From positions 29,628 through 93,627 of the forward strand of contig NZ_JADKMA010000005.1 in assembly GCF_017676365.1 (NCBI RefSeq): 64,000 nucleotides of DNA. The letters run 5' to 3'. Positions 33,683 to 42,917 of this stretch are shown here, piece after piece (the first letter of the stretch is position 1; every line of letters starts with the position of its first letter). The position numbers were made by a program, and so were the translations under genes. The DNA is from Streptomyces oryzae (lineage in GTDB: Bacteria; Actinomycetota; Actinomycetes; Streptomycetales; Streptomycetaceae). The notes under the pieces were generated by a model. That model was not told the DNA's origin. It was given only the letters and a program-made list of their open reading frames with translations, and searched no databases.

Positions 33683-34905
33683 ACCAGACCCTCCAGTACG
33701 TCGGTGAGCGCGCTGACGCCCGCCGCACAGTCGTCCTCCTCGGCGAACTCGGCGGGCGAGTGCGAGATGCCGGTCGGGTTGCGGACGTACAGCATGGCTG
33801 TGGGCACCGAAGCGGACAAAATACCCGCGTCGTGTCCGGCGCCGGTGGGCAGCACCGGAACGTCGCCGCCCAGCAGACCGACCAGTCGGTCGCGCAGTAC
33901 GTGGTCGAACTCCACCAGCGGTGTCTCCGACTCCCGCGTCACCTCGACCGCCACCCCGTCGCGCCCGCCGCGCTCCCCGGCCGCGCGTTCGATCTCGGCG
34001 ACCACGGCCGCCAGCGTCTCCTCGTCCGGGGCCCGCGAGTCGAGCCATCCGCTGACCCGGGACGGCACGGCGTTCACGCCGTTCGGGTCCACCGCCACCT
34101 TGCCGAAGGTGGCCAGCGCGCCCGCCAGCCGCGCCTTCTTGCGGGCGGCGAGCACGGTGTTGGCGTAGGTGAGCATCGGGTCCCTGCGGTCCTCCAGCCG
34201 GGTGGTGCCCGCGTGGTTGGCCTCGCCCCGGAAGTCGAACCGCCAGCGCCCGTGCGGCCAGATCGCCGAGGCGACGGCCACCGGGTGCTGCACCCCTGGC
34301 GTTTCGGACAGCGCGCGGCCCTGCTCGATGTGGAGCTCCACGAACGCGCCGATACGGGCCAGCCGCTCGGGGTCCGGGCCCAGCGCCTCGGGGCTGTAGC
34401 CGGCCGCCTCCATGGCCTGCGGCAGCGTCACTCCTTCGGCGTCCCGCAGCTCGTGCGCGCCCTCCCGGCTGAGGGCGCCGGTCAGCAGCCGCGAGCCCAC
34501 GCAGGCGAGCCCGAAGCGGGCGCCCTCCTCGTCGGCGAAGTTGACGATCGCGAAGGGGCGGGTGAACTCCGCGCCGCGAGTGCGGAGTTCGTCGTACGCG
34601 GCGAGGGCCGAGATGACGCCGAGGGGGCCGTCGAAGGCACCGCCCTCGGGCACCGAGTCGAGATGGGAGCCGGTCACCAGCGCGTTCCCGGCGTTCTTGT
34701 CGCCGGCCCACGCCCATTGGTTGCCGTTCCCGTCCACCTCGTACGCCAGTCCACGCGCCTCCGCCTGCTCGCGGAACCACTGCCGGCACTCCATGTCGGG
34801 CCCCGACCACGCGAACCGGCGGTAACCACCACCGGGTGCCTTGCCGAGGGGGAGCAGCTCTTTCCACATGGCGTGGAAGGAGGGGCTCGGGACGCCCTCA
34901 GGCAC
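33679..34905 (-). CDS. M20-family amidohydrolase (allantoate amidohydrolase-like) in hut operon
   Basis: 408 aa, GTG start 8 bp inside the end of hutU. Metal-binding motifs of the allantoate/N-carbamoyl-amino-acid hydrolase group: [20 protein letters not shown] (His and bridging Asp), [12 protein letters not shown] (Glu pair), [12 protein letters not shown] (His/Glu) and PTGAGHDAG. The dimerisation domain (about 210-320) has [10 protein letters not shown]. Locked between hutU and hutF by overlaps, it probably works on a histidine-pathway intermediate. The obvious candidate is N-formylglutamate, since no classical HutG deformylase is seen in the cluster; this is inference. Annotated as allantoate amidohydrolase in similar clusters, as I recall. 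Confidence 0.85.
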   Translation of the reverse strand: MPEGVPSPSFHAMWKELLPLGKAPGGGYRRFAWSGPDMECRQWFREQAEARGLAYEVDGNGNQWAWAGDKNAGNALVTGSHLDSVPEGGAFDGPLGVISALAAYDELRTRGAEFTRPFAIVNFADEEGARFGLACVGSRLLTGALSREGAHELRDAEGVTLPQAMEAAGYSPEALGPDPERLARIGAFVELHIEQGRALSETPGVQHPVAVASAIWPHGRWRFDFRGEANHAGTTRLEDRRDPMLTYANTVLAARKKARLAGALATFGKVAVDPNGVNAVPSRVSGWLDSRAPDEETLAAVVAEIERAAGERGGRDGVAVEVTRESETPLVEFDHVLRDRLVGLLGGDVPVLPTGAGHDAGILSASVPTAMLYVRNPTGISHSPAEFAEEDDCAAGVSALTDVLEGLV

Positions 34906-36574
34906 GCTGCTCTCCCTCCCGCATGGGAATGCGCACTCCGCGGTCGGCGGCGACCGACTCCGCCTCGGGGTACCCCGCGTCGACGTGCCGGATCACTCCC
35001 GTGCCGGGGTCGTTGGTGAGGACCCGCGAGAGCTTCTCCCCCGCCAGCGCGGTCCCGTCGGCGACCGTGACCTGCCCCGCGTGCAGGGAGCGCCCCATGC
35101 CGACCCCTCCACCGTGGTGGAGGGAGACCCAGGTGGCGCCGGAGGCCACGTTGAGCATGGCGTTGAGCATGGGCCAGTCGGCGATGGCGTCGGAGCCGTC
35201 CCGCATGGCTTCGGTCTCGCGGTAGGGCGAGGCGACGGACCCGCAGTCCAGGTGGTCGCGGCCCAGCACCAGCGGGGCCTTCAGCTCACCCGCCGCCACC
35301 ATGTCGTTGAAGCGTTCGCCGGCCGCGGCCCGCTCCCCGTAGCCGAGCCAGCAGATCCGCGCGGGCAGCCCCTGGTAGTGCACGCGCTCACCGGCGAGCT
35401 TCAGCCAGCGCGCCAGCGAGGCGTTCTCCGGGAAGAGGTCCAGCAGCGCGCGGTCCGTCGCGGCGATGTCGGCGGGGTCGCCGGAGAGCGCCGCCCAGCG
35501 GAAGGGGCCCTTGCCCTCGCAGAAGAGAGGGCGGATGTAGGCGGGGACGAAGCCGGGAAACTCGAACGCACGCTCGTACCCGGCGAGCTGCGCCTCGCCG
35601 CGGATGGAGTTGCCGTAGTCGAAGACCTCGGCACCGGCGTCCTGGAAGCCGACCATCGCCTCGACGTGCGCGGCCATCGACTCGCGTGCGCGTCGGGTGA
35701 AGTCGGCCGGCTTCTCGGCGGCGTATGTGGCCATGTCGGCGAAGTCGACGCCCACGGGCAGATAGGAGAGCGGGTCGTGCGCTGAGGTCTGGTCGGTGAC
35801 GATGTCGATGGGCGCGCCCTCGGCGAGCAGCTGGGGCAGCACCTCGGCGGCGTTGCCGAGCAGTCCGATGGACAGCGGGCGGCGCGCGTCCCGGGCCTCG
35901 ACGGCGAGCCGCAGCGCCTCGGCGGTGCTCTCGGCCCGTACGTCCAGATACCCGTGTTCGATACGGCGTGCGATGCGCGAGGGGTCGCACTCCACCACGA
36001 TCGCGACGCCGTCGTTCATGGTGACGGCGAGCGGCTGGGCACCGCCCATCCCGCCGAGCCCGGCGGTCAGCGTGATGGTTCCGGCCAGGGACCCCCCGAA
36101 CCTCTTGGCGGCGACCGCCGCGAACGTCTCGTAGGTGCCCTGGAGGATGCCCTGGGTGCCGATGTAGATCCAGGAACCCGCGGTCATCTGGCCGTACATG
36201 GTCAGACCGAGCTGTTCCAGCCGCCGGAACTCCTCCCAGTTGGCCCAGTCGCCGACCAGGTTGGAGTTGGCGATCAGCACCCGAGGGGCCCACTCGTGGG
36301 TGGTCATCACCCCGACGGGGCGGCCGGACTGTACGAGCATCGTCTCGTCGCCGCGCAGCGTGCGCAGGGTGCGGACCATCGCGTCGAACGACGCCCAGTC
36401 GCGCGCCGCCTTTCCGGTGCCGCCGTAGACGACGAGCTTGTCCGGGTGCTCGGCGACCTCGGGGTCGAGGTTGTTCTGGAGCATCCGCAGAGCGGCCTCC
36501 TGCTGCCATCCGAGCGCGCTCAGCTCGCTGCCGCGCGGTGCCCTGACCGGGCGCGGTCCTGCGGTGCTGGTCAT
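34898..36574 (-). CDS. hutU: Urocanate hydratase
   Basis: 558 aa from ATG 36574, with AGGCAGGGG upstream. Length matches the family (about 555). NAD+-binding motif [17 protein letters not shown] and the conserved Cys-containing [20 protein letters not shown] near the C-terminus are diagnostic. It hydrates urocanate to 4-imidazolone-5-propionate. First gene of the hut operon. Histidine ammonia-lyase (hutH) is not in the window and must be elsewhere, as is usual in Streptomyces. Confidence 0.96.
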   Translation of the reverse strand: MTSTAGPRPVRAPRGSELSALGWQQEAALRMLQNNLDPEVAEHPDKLVVYGGTGKAARDWASFDAMVRTLRTLRGDETMLVQSGRPVGVMTTHEWAPRVLIANSNLVGDWANWEEFRRLEQLGLTMYGQMTAGSWIYIGTQGILQGTYETFAAVAAKRFGGSLAGTITLTAGLGGMGGAQPLAVTMNDGVAIVVECDPSRIARRIEHGYLDVRAESTAEALRLAVEARDARRPLSIGLLGNAAEVLPQLLAEGAPIDIVTDQTSAHDPLSYLPVGVDFADMATYAAEKPADFTRRARESMAAHVEAMVGFQDAGAEVFDYGNSIRGEAQLAGYERAFEFPGFVPAYIRPLFCEGKGPFRWAALSGDPADIAATDRALLDLFPENASLARWLKLAGERVHYQGLPARICWLGYGERAAAGERFNDMVAAGELKAPLVLGRDHLDCGSVASPYRETEAMRDGSDAIADWPMLNAMLNVASGATWVSLHHGGGVGMGRSLHAGQVTVADGTALAGEKLSRVLTNDPGTGVIRHVDAGYPEAESVAADRGVRIPMREGEQRA

Positions 36575-36596
36575 GTTGCCCCTGCCTCCTCGACTC

Positions 36597-36689
36597 GCGG
36601 CGTACGCGCACGCTGCGGTGCTGCCGCGGCGTACGCGCACGCCTGTGGTCGCGTAACGAATCTATTCACCAACGATACGCGCTGAATAG
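36597..36689. promoter_or_regulatory. hut operon control region: direct repeats and an inverted repeat
   Basis: GCGGCGTACGCGCACGC occurs twice, exactly, at 36597-36613 and 36626-36642 (29-bp period). Further out, CTATTCA (36662-36668) and TGAATAG (36683-36689) form a perfect 7-bp-arm inverted repeat with a 14-bp gap. Both lie upstream of hutU, with the inverted repeat in the most AT-rich part where a promoter would be. They are candidate sites for a histidine- or urocanate-responsive regulator. Confidence 0.6.
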
Positions 36690-36831
36690 TTCTAGTCAAC
36701 GGGGCCTTCGGCCGTCCCGGCTGCGGCGGCCAGGGGATGCGGCGGGCTCGCCCGGTGACGTCAGCCGCCGTGGGCGCCGCCAGCGGCCTACCGTCGTCGG
36801 GTAGCCCTCCCCGCAGCCCCCGGAGAACGAC

Positions 36832-37545
36832 ATGTCGCAGATCCTTTTCGTGCTGACCGGCGCCCGGCACTGGACGCTCGCCGACGGCACCCAGCACCCC
36901 ACCGGCTTCTGGGCCGAGGAGGCCGTCGCCCCCTACGAGGCGTTCAAGGCAGCCGGCCACCAGGTCGTCGTCGCCACCCCCGGCGGCGTCCTCCCCAGCG
37001 TCGACCAGGCCAGCCTGTCCGCCGACGCGAACGGCGGGCAGGAGGGCGCCGACCGGGTGGCAGCGGGACTGGAGTCCTTCACCGAGCTGGGCCAGCCGCT
37101 GAGCATCGAGGACGTACGGATCGACAGCGGCGGCGGCCCGGCCGGCTTCGACGCCGTCTTCTACCCCGGCGGACACGGCCCCATGGAGGACCTGGCGACC
37201 GACTCGGACTCCGGCACCCTGCTGGTGCGCACCCTGGCCTCAGGCAGACCGCTCGGCGTGGTCTGCCACGGCCCCGCCGCGCTGCTGGCCGCCCATACGC
37301 AAGAGGGTGCCAGCGCGGTGTACGGGTACCGGCTGACCGGTTTCACCAACGCCGAGGAGCAGCAGACGGGGCTGGCCGCCAAGGCCAGGTGGCTGCTCCA
37401 GGACCGGCTGGTCGAGGCCGGGGCGCACTTCGACGCGGGAGAACCCTGGGCCCCGCACGTGGTCGTGGACCGTAACCTGGTCACCGGTCAGAACCCGGCG
37501 TCAGCTCAGCCGGTGGCCGCCGAGGTCATCAAGATGCTCGGCTGA
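36832..37545 (+). CDS. DJ-1/PfpI-family protein (Hsp31-like class I glutaminase fold)
   Basis: 237 aa from ATG 36832. Flavodoxin-like fold with [25 protein letters not shown] near the N-terminus, typical of the Hsp31/YDR533C branch, and the nucleophile elbow [14 protein letters not shown] (Cys at about 143). [12 protein letters not shown] supplies the oxyanion/Glu region. Members are glyoxalase III-type or protein-repair enzymes acting on glyoxal damage. An aldo-keto reductase follows 37 bp downstream on the same strand, also consistent with aldehyde detoxification. Confidence 0.9.
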   Translation: MSQILFVLTGARHWTLADGTQHPTGFWAEEAVAPYEAFKAAGHQVVVATPGGVLPSVDQASLSADANGGQEGADRVAAGLESFTELGQPLSIEDVRIDSGGGPAGFDAVFYPGGHGPMEDLATDSDSGTLLVRTLASGRPLGVVCHGPAALLAAHTQEGASAVYGYRLTGFTNAEEQQTGLAAKARWLLQDRLVEAGAHFDAGEPWAPHVVVDRNLVTGQNPASAQPVAAEVIKMLG

Positions 37546-37582
37546 GCGAACCCGCCGGCAGCACCGACGAAGGGAACGACTC

Positions 37583-38479
37583 GTGTCCGACTCCCCCGCA
37601 GCCTCAGCAGTCAACGCCGGCCGGCCCATCGGCGCCGCCGGGACGTTCGCACTCGGCGGGCAGCTGCCCGTCAACCGGCTCGGCTACGGCGCCATGCAGC
37701 TGACGGGCCCCGGCGTCTGGGGCGAGCCCCGGGACCCGGACGAGGCCGTACGGGTGCTGCGGCGCGCCGTCGAGCTGGGCGTGAACTTCATCGACACGGC
37801 CGACTCCTACGGCCCGTTCGTCAGCGAACGCCTCATCCGCCAGGCCCTGCACCCCTACCCGGACGACCTCGTCATCGCCACCAAGGGCGGACTGACCCGG
37901 GCAGGACCCGACGACTGGCGCCCGGTGGGGCGCCCCGAATATCTGCGCCAGCAGTGCGAACTGAGCCTCCGCCACCTGGGCCTGGAGCGCATCGACCTCT
38001 ACCAGCTGCACCGTATCGACGAGAAGGTGCCGGTCGCCGACCAGCTGGGCGAGCTGTCGCTGCTCCAGCAGGAGGGCAAGATCCGGTTCATCGGGCTGTC
38101 CGAGGTCTCGGTTGCCCAGCTGGAGGAGGCCAGGAAACTGGCGGACGTCGTCTCCGTGCAGAACCTGTACAACCTCGCCGACCGCAGCGCCGAGCCGGTG
38201 CTGGAGTACGCCGAGCAGGAGAACGTCGCCTTCATCCCCTGGTTCCCCATCGCCACCGGCGAACTGGCCCGCCCCGGCGGCCCCCTGGAGTCCGCCGCCC
38301 ACCAACACGGCGCCACCCCCTCCCAGCTCGCCCTCGCCTGGCTACTGCGCCGCTCCCCTGTGATGCTCCCGATCCCCGGCACCTCCCGCCTCGCCCACCT
38401 GGAGGAAAACGCCCAGTCCGCCCGGATCGAACTGACCGACGAAGAATTCGAAACCCTCGCCGCCGCGGTCCGGGTCTGA
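37583..38479 (+). CDS. Aldo-keto reductase
   Basis: 298 aa, GTG start with GAAGGGA. (beta/alpha)8 barrel with catalytic residues in [16 protein letters not shown] (Asp, Tyr), [10 protein letters not shown] (Lys) and [12 protein letters not shown] (His), and the NADPH-binding end [18 protein letters not shown]. It reduces aldehydes or ketones with NADPH. Probably an operon with the DJ-1-like gene. The stop codon is immediately followed by a Streptomyces repeat. Confidence 0.93.
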   Translation: MSDSPAASAVNAGRPIGAAGTFALGGQLPVNRLGYGAMQLTGPGVWGEPRDPDEAVRVLRRAVELGVNFIDTADSYGPFVSERLIRQALHPYPDDLVIATKGGLTRAGPDDWRPVGRPEYLRQQCELSLRHLGLERIDLYQLHRIDEKVPVADQLGELSLLQQEGKIRFIGLSEVSVAQLEEARKLADVVSVQNLYNLADRSAEPVLEYAEQENVAFIPWFPIATGELARPGGPLESAAHQHGATPSQLALAWLLRRSPVMLPIPGTSRLAHLEENAQSARIELTDEEFETLAAAVRV

Positions 38480-38480
38480 A

Positions 38481-38590
38481 GCGCCCCGAAGGGGCGCGGG
38501 GAACTGCGCGAGCAACCAGCAACAAACCCGCAGCCTGCAGACGGCAAAAGTGGCACCCCCTCATCAGCAAGGCGGGAGGGGGCAAGCTCC
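38481..38590. repeat. Streptomyces intergenic repeat, second copy
   Basis: GCGCCCCGAAGGGGCGCGGGGAACTG at the left and CCCGCAGCCTGCAGACGGCAAAA at the right match the two ends of the element at 25784. The left palindrome can act as a terminator for the aldo-keto reductase gene. The right end provides the last codons and stop of the convergent phosphatase gene. Confidence 0.78.
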
Positions 38591-39751
38591 ATCAGGGCCC
38601 AGCCAGTCCACGCACATCACCACCGCATCATCCTGAAGCGGCACCTCACCCCGATAAGCAGCCAGTTCCCGCAGCACCGCCGCGGGAACCTGGCCCGCGG
38701 GCAACAGCCGCAGCCCCGGCAGCGAACGGGCCAGCACGCGCTCCCCGTACGTCTCGCCGTCCGGCCCAGGGGTCGCGTGGACGCCGTCGCTGCCGATCAG
38801 CAACCGGTCGCCGGGCCGTACGGCGAAGTGCTCCTCCGCGTAGACCGTGTCCTCGAACATGCCCAGCGGCAGCTGATGGTCGAAGGAGAGCTCTTCCACG
38901 CCGCGGCCCCGCATCCGCCACACCTTCGGGGAGCCGGCGTCCACCACCTCCACCCGCCCAGTGGCCAGCTCGAACCGCAGCAGCAGCACGGACACGTAGG
39001 CGGAGCCCTGGTGCTGCGCGTAGACGGCCTGGTCGGCGAGGGTCGCCTGGCCGGCCAGATCCAGCCCGGCACGGCGCGCGTTGCGCAGCGCGTTGGTGGC
39101 CAGGTTGGTCAGCAGGGCCGCCGCTATGCCCTCGCCCATGCCGTTGGTGACGGTGAGGGTCAGATACCGCTCGGACGCCTCCCAGTCGAAGCTGTCGCCG
39201 AAGACGGCGTACGCGGGCTCCAGATGAGCGCCCACCTCGAACTCCTCGCGGGCGCAGGAGCGTCCGGGCAGCAGCTGCCACTGCATCTCCGCCGCCAGCG
39301 TGAGCCGCGAGGCGCGGCGGGCCAGCACGAACAGGTCCGTGTCGCGCTCGGCGACGAGGATCTCGTGGCCCAGCGCCTCGGACAGCTGCCGCAGCACGGG
39401 CAGCAGGCCGTTCGGGTCCTCGGCGGAGGGCAGACCGACCGAGAGGGTGCCAAGCCGGTCGCCGCGAATGGTGATCGGCAGATGGGCGACGATGCCGCCG
39501 CCGGGCTGCTCGGTCACGAACGGGTCCTGGGAGCCGAAGGCGCGCCCCTGAGGGCTGTCGTACACCGACACCGGCTCCGTCTTGGCCGCGTGCCCCTCGA
39601 CCAGCTGCAGCGACTGCATGCCGTAGTCGACCATGCGGATCTCGACGAAATCGGCGCCGTACTGCTCCCGCAGCTCCGCGATGACGATTCCGGCGAGGGC
39701 GTGCGGCGGCGCGCTGCGCAGGGCCTGCTGGACTGCGGCGAATCTGTCCAT
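38564..39751 (-). CDS. GAF-PP2C (SpoIIE-like) serine phosphatase, possibly altered active site
   Basis: 395 aa from ATG 39751. An N-terminal GAF-like sensor (about 1-160, ADFVEIRMVDYGMQSLQLVEG) is followed by a PP2C/SpoIIE domain: AVFGDSFDW (normally GGDWYD), TVTNGMGEGIAAALLTNLA (normally VGDVMGHG...), GDRLLIGSDGVHATPG and DDAVVMCVDW. Three metal-site Asp positions are kept, but the Asp of the GDxxGHG motif reads as Asn here. Active members dephosphorylate STAS antagonists of partner-switching systems such as the one at 25.9-28.4 kb. The C-terminal codons come from the repeat at 38481. Confidence 0.85.
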   Translation of the reverse strand: MDRFAAVQQALRSAPPHALAGIVIAELREQYGADFVEIRMVDYGMQSLQLVEGHAAKTEPVSVYDSPQGRAFGSQDPFVTEQPGGGIVAHLPITIRGDRLGTLSVGLPSAEDPNGLLPVLRQLSEALGHEILVAERDTDLFVLARRASRLTLAAEMQWQLLPGRSCAREEFEVGAHLEPAYAVFGDSFDWEASERYLTLTVTNGMGEGIAAALLTNLATNALRNARRAGLDLAGQATLADQAVYAQHQGSAYVSVLLLRFELATGRVEVVDAGSPKVWRMRGRGVEELSFDHQLPLGMFEDTVYAEEHFAVRPGDRLLIGSDGVHATPGPDGETYGERVLARSLPGLRLLPAGQVPAAVLRELAAYRGEVPLQDDAVVMCVDWLGPDGACPLPPC

Positions 39752-39955
39752 CAGCGGTCCTGATTCTGTGCGGGGCTGAAGATGACCCCGCGGGCAGGGA
39801 TCGCGCTGGCTCAGCCGTTCCGGAAGAGACCCGCTCCCGACCGTATCGCAGGGGGATGGCGGCACCCGGCGATGAGTTTCGGGGCCGGGCCCGGTCCATC
39901 TCTGTGAGAGCCGGGCAGCGTACTCGGCGTCCGACGACTGCGGGAGGCAGATCTC

Positions 39956-40345
39956 ATGACGGAAACGACCGGACCCCGGGTGGGCGGCATCGTGCTGGGC
40001 AGCACGGACCCGAAGCGGCTGTGGGAGTGGTACCGCACCGCGTTCGCGCCGGACACGGAGGAGGGCGAAGGGCCGATGCTCGTTCTGGAGCTGTCCGGGA
40101 CGTACGTCATCTTCGAGAGCCGGGACGATGTGGGCCGCAAGGCCGTCGAGCCGGGCCGTATCCTGGTCAACTTCGAGGTGACGGACCTCCACGGCCTGGC
40201 CGACCGGCTGACCGAGCAGCTCAATCCGCGCTGGGTGCGCCCCGTCGAGACCGTGGACGAGCACGTCCTGCTGAGCACCCTGGAGGACCCGGACGGCAAT
40301 TACGTACAGCTCTTCGAGGCCACCGACGCCAAGTCCGCCTCCTAG
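39956..40345 (+). CDS. VOC-family protein
   Basis: 129 aa from ATG 39956 with GGGAGG. Glyoxalase/dioxygenase fold: VGGIVLGSTDPKRLWEWYRTAF, FEVTDLHGLADRLTEQL and a final LEDPDGNYVQLFE with the usual Glu metal ligand. Substrate unknown. The next gene starts 4 bp after its stop, so they are co-translated. Confidence 0.87.
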   Translation: MTETTGPRVGGIVLGSTDPKRLWEWYRTAFAPDTEEGEGPMLVLELSGTYVIFESRDDVGRKAVEPGRILVNFEVTDLHGLADRLTEQLNPRWVRPVETVDEHVLLSTLEDPDGNYVQLFEATDAKSAS

Positions 40346-40349
40346 CGCC

Positions 40350-41045
40350 GTGTTCCGCGAGGAGGGGGACGGGGACAGCCGGGAGGGGACCGCACAGGGC
40401 GGTGGCGGCAGTCGGCCGGACAGCAGCGCGCGGGCGGCCGAGCTGCTGCGGCACGCGGTCGGCTACGCGCTGGGTACGGCGCAGTGCGTCACCCCGGCGC
40501 TGCTGCACCTGCCCACCCCGTGCACGGAGTGGGACCTGGGCGGGCTGATGTCGCACGCGGACGACTCCCTGGCGGCGCTGCACGAGGGCATGGCTCAGGG
40601 CACGGTCGCCCTGCACCCGGACCCTGCGCAGGGGGCGGCGAGGGGGGACGGGTACGCCGCGGAGACCGGGCCTCCCGCGAGGGGCGATCCCGCGGCGGCC
40701 TTCCGGCTGCGGGCCGCACGGCTGCTGGGGGCGTGGACCGCCGCGGGTCCGCGCCGCCGCCTGATCGTGGTGGCCGACGCACCACTGACGGCGACGGCGC
40801 TCGCGCTGACCGGCGCGGTCGAGATGGCGGTGCACGGCTGGGACATCGCGCGGGCCACCGGCAGCGCCGACCGCCCCATCCCGGCGCCACTGGCGGTCCG
40901 GCTGCTGCCCGTCGCCCGGCATTTGATCCCGCACGAGGGTGCCCGGCATCCGCTCTTCGCCGCTGAGCTGCCCGTGGCACCAGGGGCCCCGCCGGGGGAC
41001 CGACTCCTGGCCTTCCTCGGCCGCGATCCGGCCTACGGCACGTAG
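40350..41045 (+). CDS. DinB-like / maleylpyruvate-isomerase-family protein (TIGR03086-like)
   Basis: 231 aa, GTG start. Four-helix-bundle metal-binding fold: QCVTPALLHLPTPCTEWDLGGLMSHADDSLAALHEGM, the LPTPCxxWxxxxLxxH signature with the metal His, followed by AVEMAVHGWDIARATGS, the second His (HxWD). In mycothiol-using actinobacteria such proteins act as mycothiol-dependent transferases or isomerases. The C-terminus is VAPGAPPGDRLLAFLGRDPAYG-like, a common end in this family. Operon with the VOC gene. Confidence 0.85.
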   Translation: MFREEGDGDSREGTAQGGGGSRPDSSARAAELLRHAVGYALGTAQCVTPALLHLPTPCTEWDLGGLMSHADDSLAALHEGMAQGTVALHPDPAQGAARGDGYAAETGPPARGDPAAAFRLRAARLLGAWTAAGPRRRLIVVADAPLTATALALTGAVEMAVHGWDIARATGSADRPIPAPLAVRLLPVARHLIPHEGARHPLFAAELPVAPGAPPGDRLLAFLGRDPAYGT

Positions 41046-41054
41046 CCGCGCTTC

Positions 41055-41132
41055 GGCCGGTGGACGCACTCCGGTTCTACGACCCGCAGACGCACTCCGC
41101 TCCTACGGCCGGTAGACGCACTCCGTCAGGAT
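41055..41132. repeat. 26-bp tandem repeat, three units, at a gene 3' end
   Basis: GACGCACTCCG recurs at 41063, 41089 and 41115, an exact 26-bp period. Units 41055-41080 and 41081-41106 are diverged copies of the unit at 41107-41132, which contains the last codons of the GNAT gene. It looks like slippage or unequal duplication of the gene end. Confidence 0.8.
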
Positions 41133-41777
41133 GCTGTGCGCCTTCCAGCCCAGCGTCTCGTAGAGGGCCCGTCCCTGCGGGGTCGCGCCCAGGAGGCCGA
41201 GGGTCGCGCCGGCGGCCACCGTGCTGTCGGCGAGGGTGCGCATCACCAGGCTGCCGAGACCGCGGCGGCGGTGTGCCTCCTGGGTGAGAATGCGGTCCAT
41301 GACAGCGGTTTCGCCGAGCACGGCCGCCTGTCCGGAGGCCGCGGGGTCACCTGTCGCGGCGTCGTCCACGCGCACGTAGGTGACGCCGTCGCGGCTCTCG
41401 ACCGTCCGTGTGTAGCCCTCGGGCGGCACCGGCCGGGTCGTCTGCAGACCGGCGGTCATCAAGTGGCCGGTTTCCGCGTGGTCCACTTCCCAGCCGCTCG
41501 GCAGCCAGCCGGTGACCACCTCCGGCTCGGCGAAGACCATCATCCAGGTGTGCGGAACCCGCACCGCGGCGGCGACCTGGTGCACCGTCGCCTCGTCGGC
41601 CTCCAGCAGCACGTGCCGCCCCAGCAGCCGCTCGTCCCCCACCGCCATATAGAGCCCCCAAGGGCGCTCCACCGGCGCGGGAGTACCTCGGGAGGCGGCC
41701 CAGCCCGCCACCCAGTCCGTGATGAGCTTCGGGTCGGCGCCGGGGTGCGGCAGGCCGGGAGATGGGGAGTCGTCCAA
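41103..41777 (-). CDS. GNAT-family N-acetyltransferase
   Basis: 224 aa. The C-terminal GNAT core has ILTQEAHRRRGLGSLVMRTLADSTVAAGATLGLLGATPQGRALYETLGWK: the R/QxxGxG/A acetyl-CoA pyrophosphate loop is HRRRGLGS, and YETLGW is the usual end. The N-terminal half resembles a second, degenerate GNAT domain. It acetylates an unknown amine substrate. The last codons lie in the 26-bp tandem repeat. Confidence 0.88.
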   Translation of the reverse strand: MDDSPSPGLPHPGADPKLITDWVAGWAASRGTPAPVERPWGLYMAVGDERLLGRHVLLEADEATVHQVAAAVRVPHTWMMVFAEPEVVTGWLPSGWEVDHAETGHLMTAGLQTTRPVPPEGYTRTVESRDGVTYVRVDDAATGDPAASGQAAVLGETAVMDRILTQEAHRRRGLGSLVMRTLADSTVAAGATLGLLGATPQGRALYETLGWKAHSILTECVYRP

Positions 41778-41905
41778 TCAGGGCTCTCCTATGGGATGCG
41801 CAGGATCTCTGTGTCCACGCGTAAGCGCTACGCGGCTCACGGCCGCGCACAGTACGACAGAACCCGCCCTCGGGCACCCGGATTTCGGCGGCCGCAGCCC
41901 GGCGC

Positions 41906-42757
41906 TCACTCCGCGAAGAGGCCGCGCTCGCTCGCCCGCGTGTCGAACTCCTCGAGCCGCGCCTGCGCGTCCGGCAGTCCGTCGCACATCGCCTCCAGCA
42001 GCACCCGTCCCAGCAGCATGGGGGCACAGGCGGTGTCGAAGGCCAGGCCCGTGCCGACGGCAGCGGGCAGCAGCAGATCGCCGGGGTGCGCGACGGGAGC
42101 GAAGGCGCTGTCGGCGACGGTGACGATCGACAGCCCGGCCTGACGCGCGGCCTCCAGCGCCTCCACCGTCTCACGCGGATGCCGGGGCAGCGCGAAGCAC
42201 ATCAGTGCGCTCGCCCCGGCCCGTACGCAGCCGTCGATGCGGTCCAGCAGCATGGAGCCGCCCTCGGTGAGCAGCCGTACGTCCGGGTGCACCTTGGCGG
42301 CGAAATACGCGAAGCCGCCGGCCTGCGCGGCCGCGGCCCGCAGCCCGAGCACGGGCAGCGGACGGGAGGCGGCCAGCAGCGCTCCGGCACGCTCGACCGG
42401 CGCGGGGTCGTCCAGCAGCGCTGCCAGGTGCCGCAGGTTCTCGATCTCGGCGTGCACGGCCTGCTGGTACTCGTTGAACCCGCCCGGCCGCTCGCCCTCC
42501 CCGGTGGGTTCGGCTCCCTCGGGCGGCTCGCTCTCCCGCAGATGGCGGCGGAGCGCCGGGTAGCCGTCGAAACCGAGCGCCACCGCGAACCGCGTCACGG
42601 ACGGCTGGCTGACCCCGGCCAGCTCGGCGAGCTCGACGCTGGAGAGGAACGGCGCGTCGCCTGCCCTGCGGACCATGCAGTGCGCGATACGGCGCTGCGT
42701 CGGCGTCAGCCGGTGCCCCTCGAAGAGCTTCAGCAACCGCGCGCTCGCGCTGCTCAT
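41906..42757 (-). CDS. RpiR-family regulator (HTH plus SIS domain)
   Basis: 283 aa from ATG 42757. N-terminal HTH_6: LTPTQRRIAHCMVRRAGDAPFLSSVELAELAGVSQPSVTRFAVALGFDGYPALRRHL, typical of RpiR. A linker with NEYQQAVHAEIENLRHLAALL leads to a SIS (phosphosugar-binding) domain, about 130-265, with PLPVLGLRAAAAQAGGFAYFAAK and TVADSAFAPVAHPGDLLLP. Probably regulates sugar-phosphate or amino-sugar metabolism genes. No target is adjacent. Confidence 0.87.
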   Translation of the reverse strand: MSSASARLLKLFEGHRLTPTQRRIAHCMVRRAGDAPFLSSVELAELAGVSQPSVTRFAVALGFDGYPALRRHLRESEPPEGAEPTGEGERPGGFNEYQQAVHAEIENLRHLAALLDDPAPVERAGALLAASRPLPVLGLRAAAAQAGGFAYFAAKVHPDVRLLTEGGSMLLDRIDGCVRAGASALMCFALPRHPRETVEALEAARQAGLSIVTVADSAFAPVAHPGDLLLPAAVGTGLAFDTACAPMLLGRVLLEAMCDGLPDAQARLEEFDTRASERGLFAE

Positions 42758-42917
42758 CCCGCACCTCTCATTCAGCCCGCTCCTCCCCTGCATAAGGCTA
42801 TGCAGCACCGGCCGTCCCGGGCAAGACGAGCCGGAGCCGGCATCCGGCATCCGGCATCCGGCAGGAGTGGTGCTAGCACCACTGTCCCCGGGGCGCGGGG
42901 CCCGTACTGTAACGGGT

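Noticed and set aside
30767..34168. A 1133-codon open frame on the plus strand across the hut genes
   Set aside because: It is antisense to hutI, hutF and the M20 gene, has no domain resemblance and an Arg/His/Gly/Val-rich composition typical of shadow frames in GC-rich DNA.
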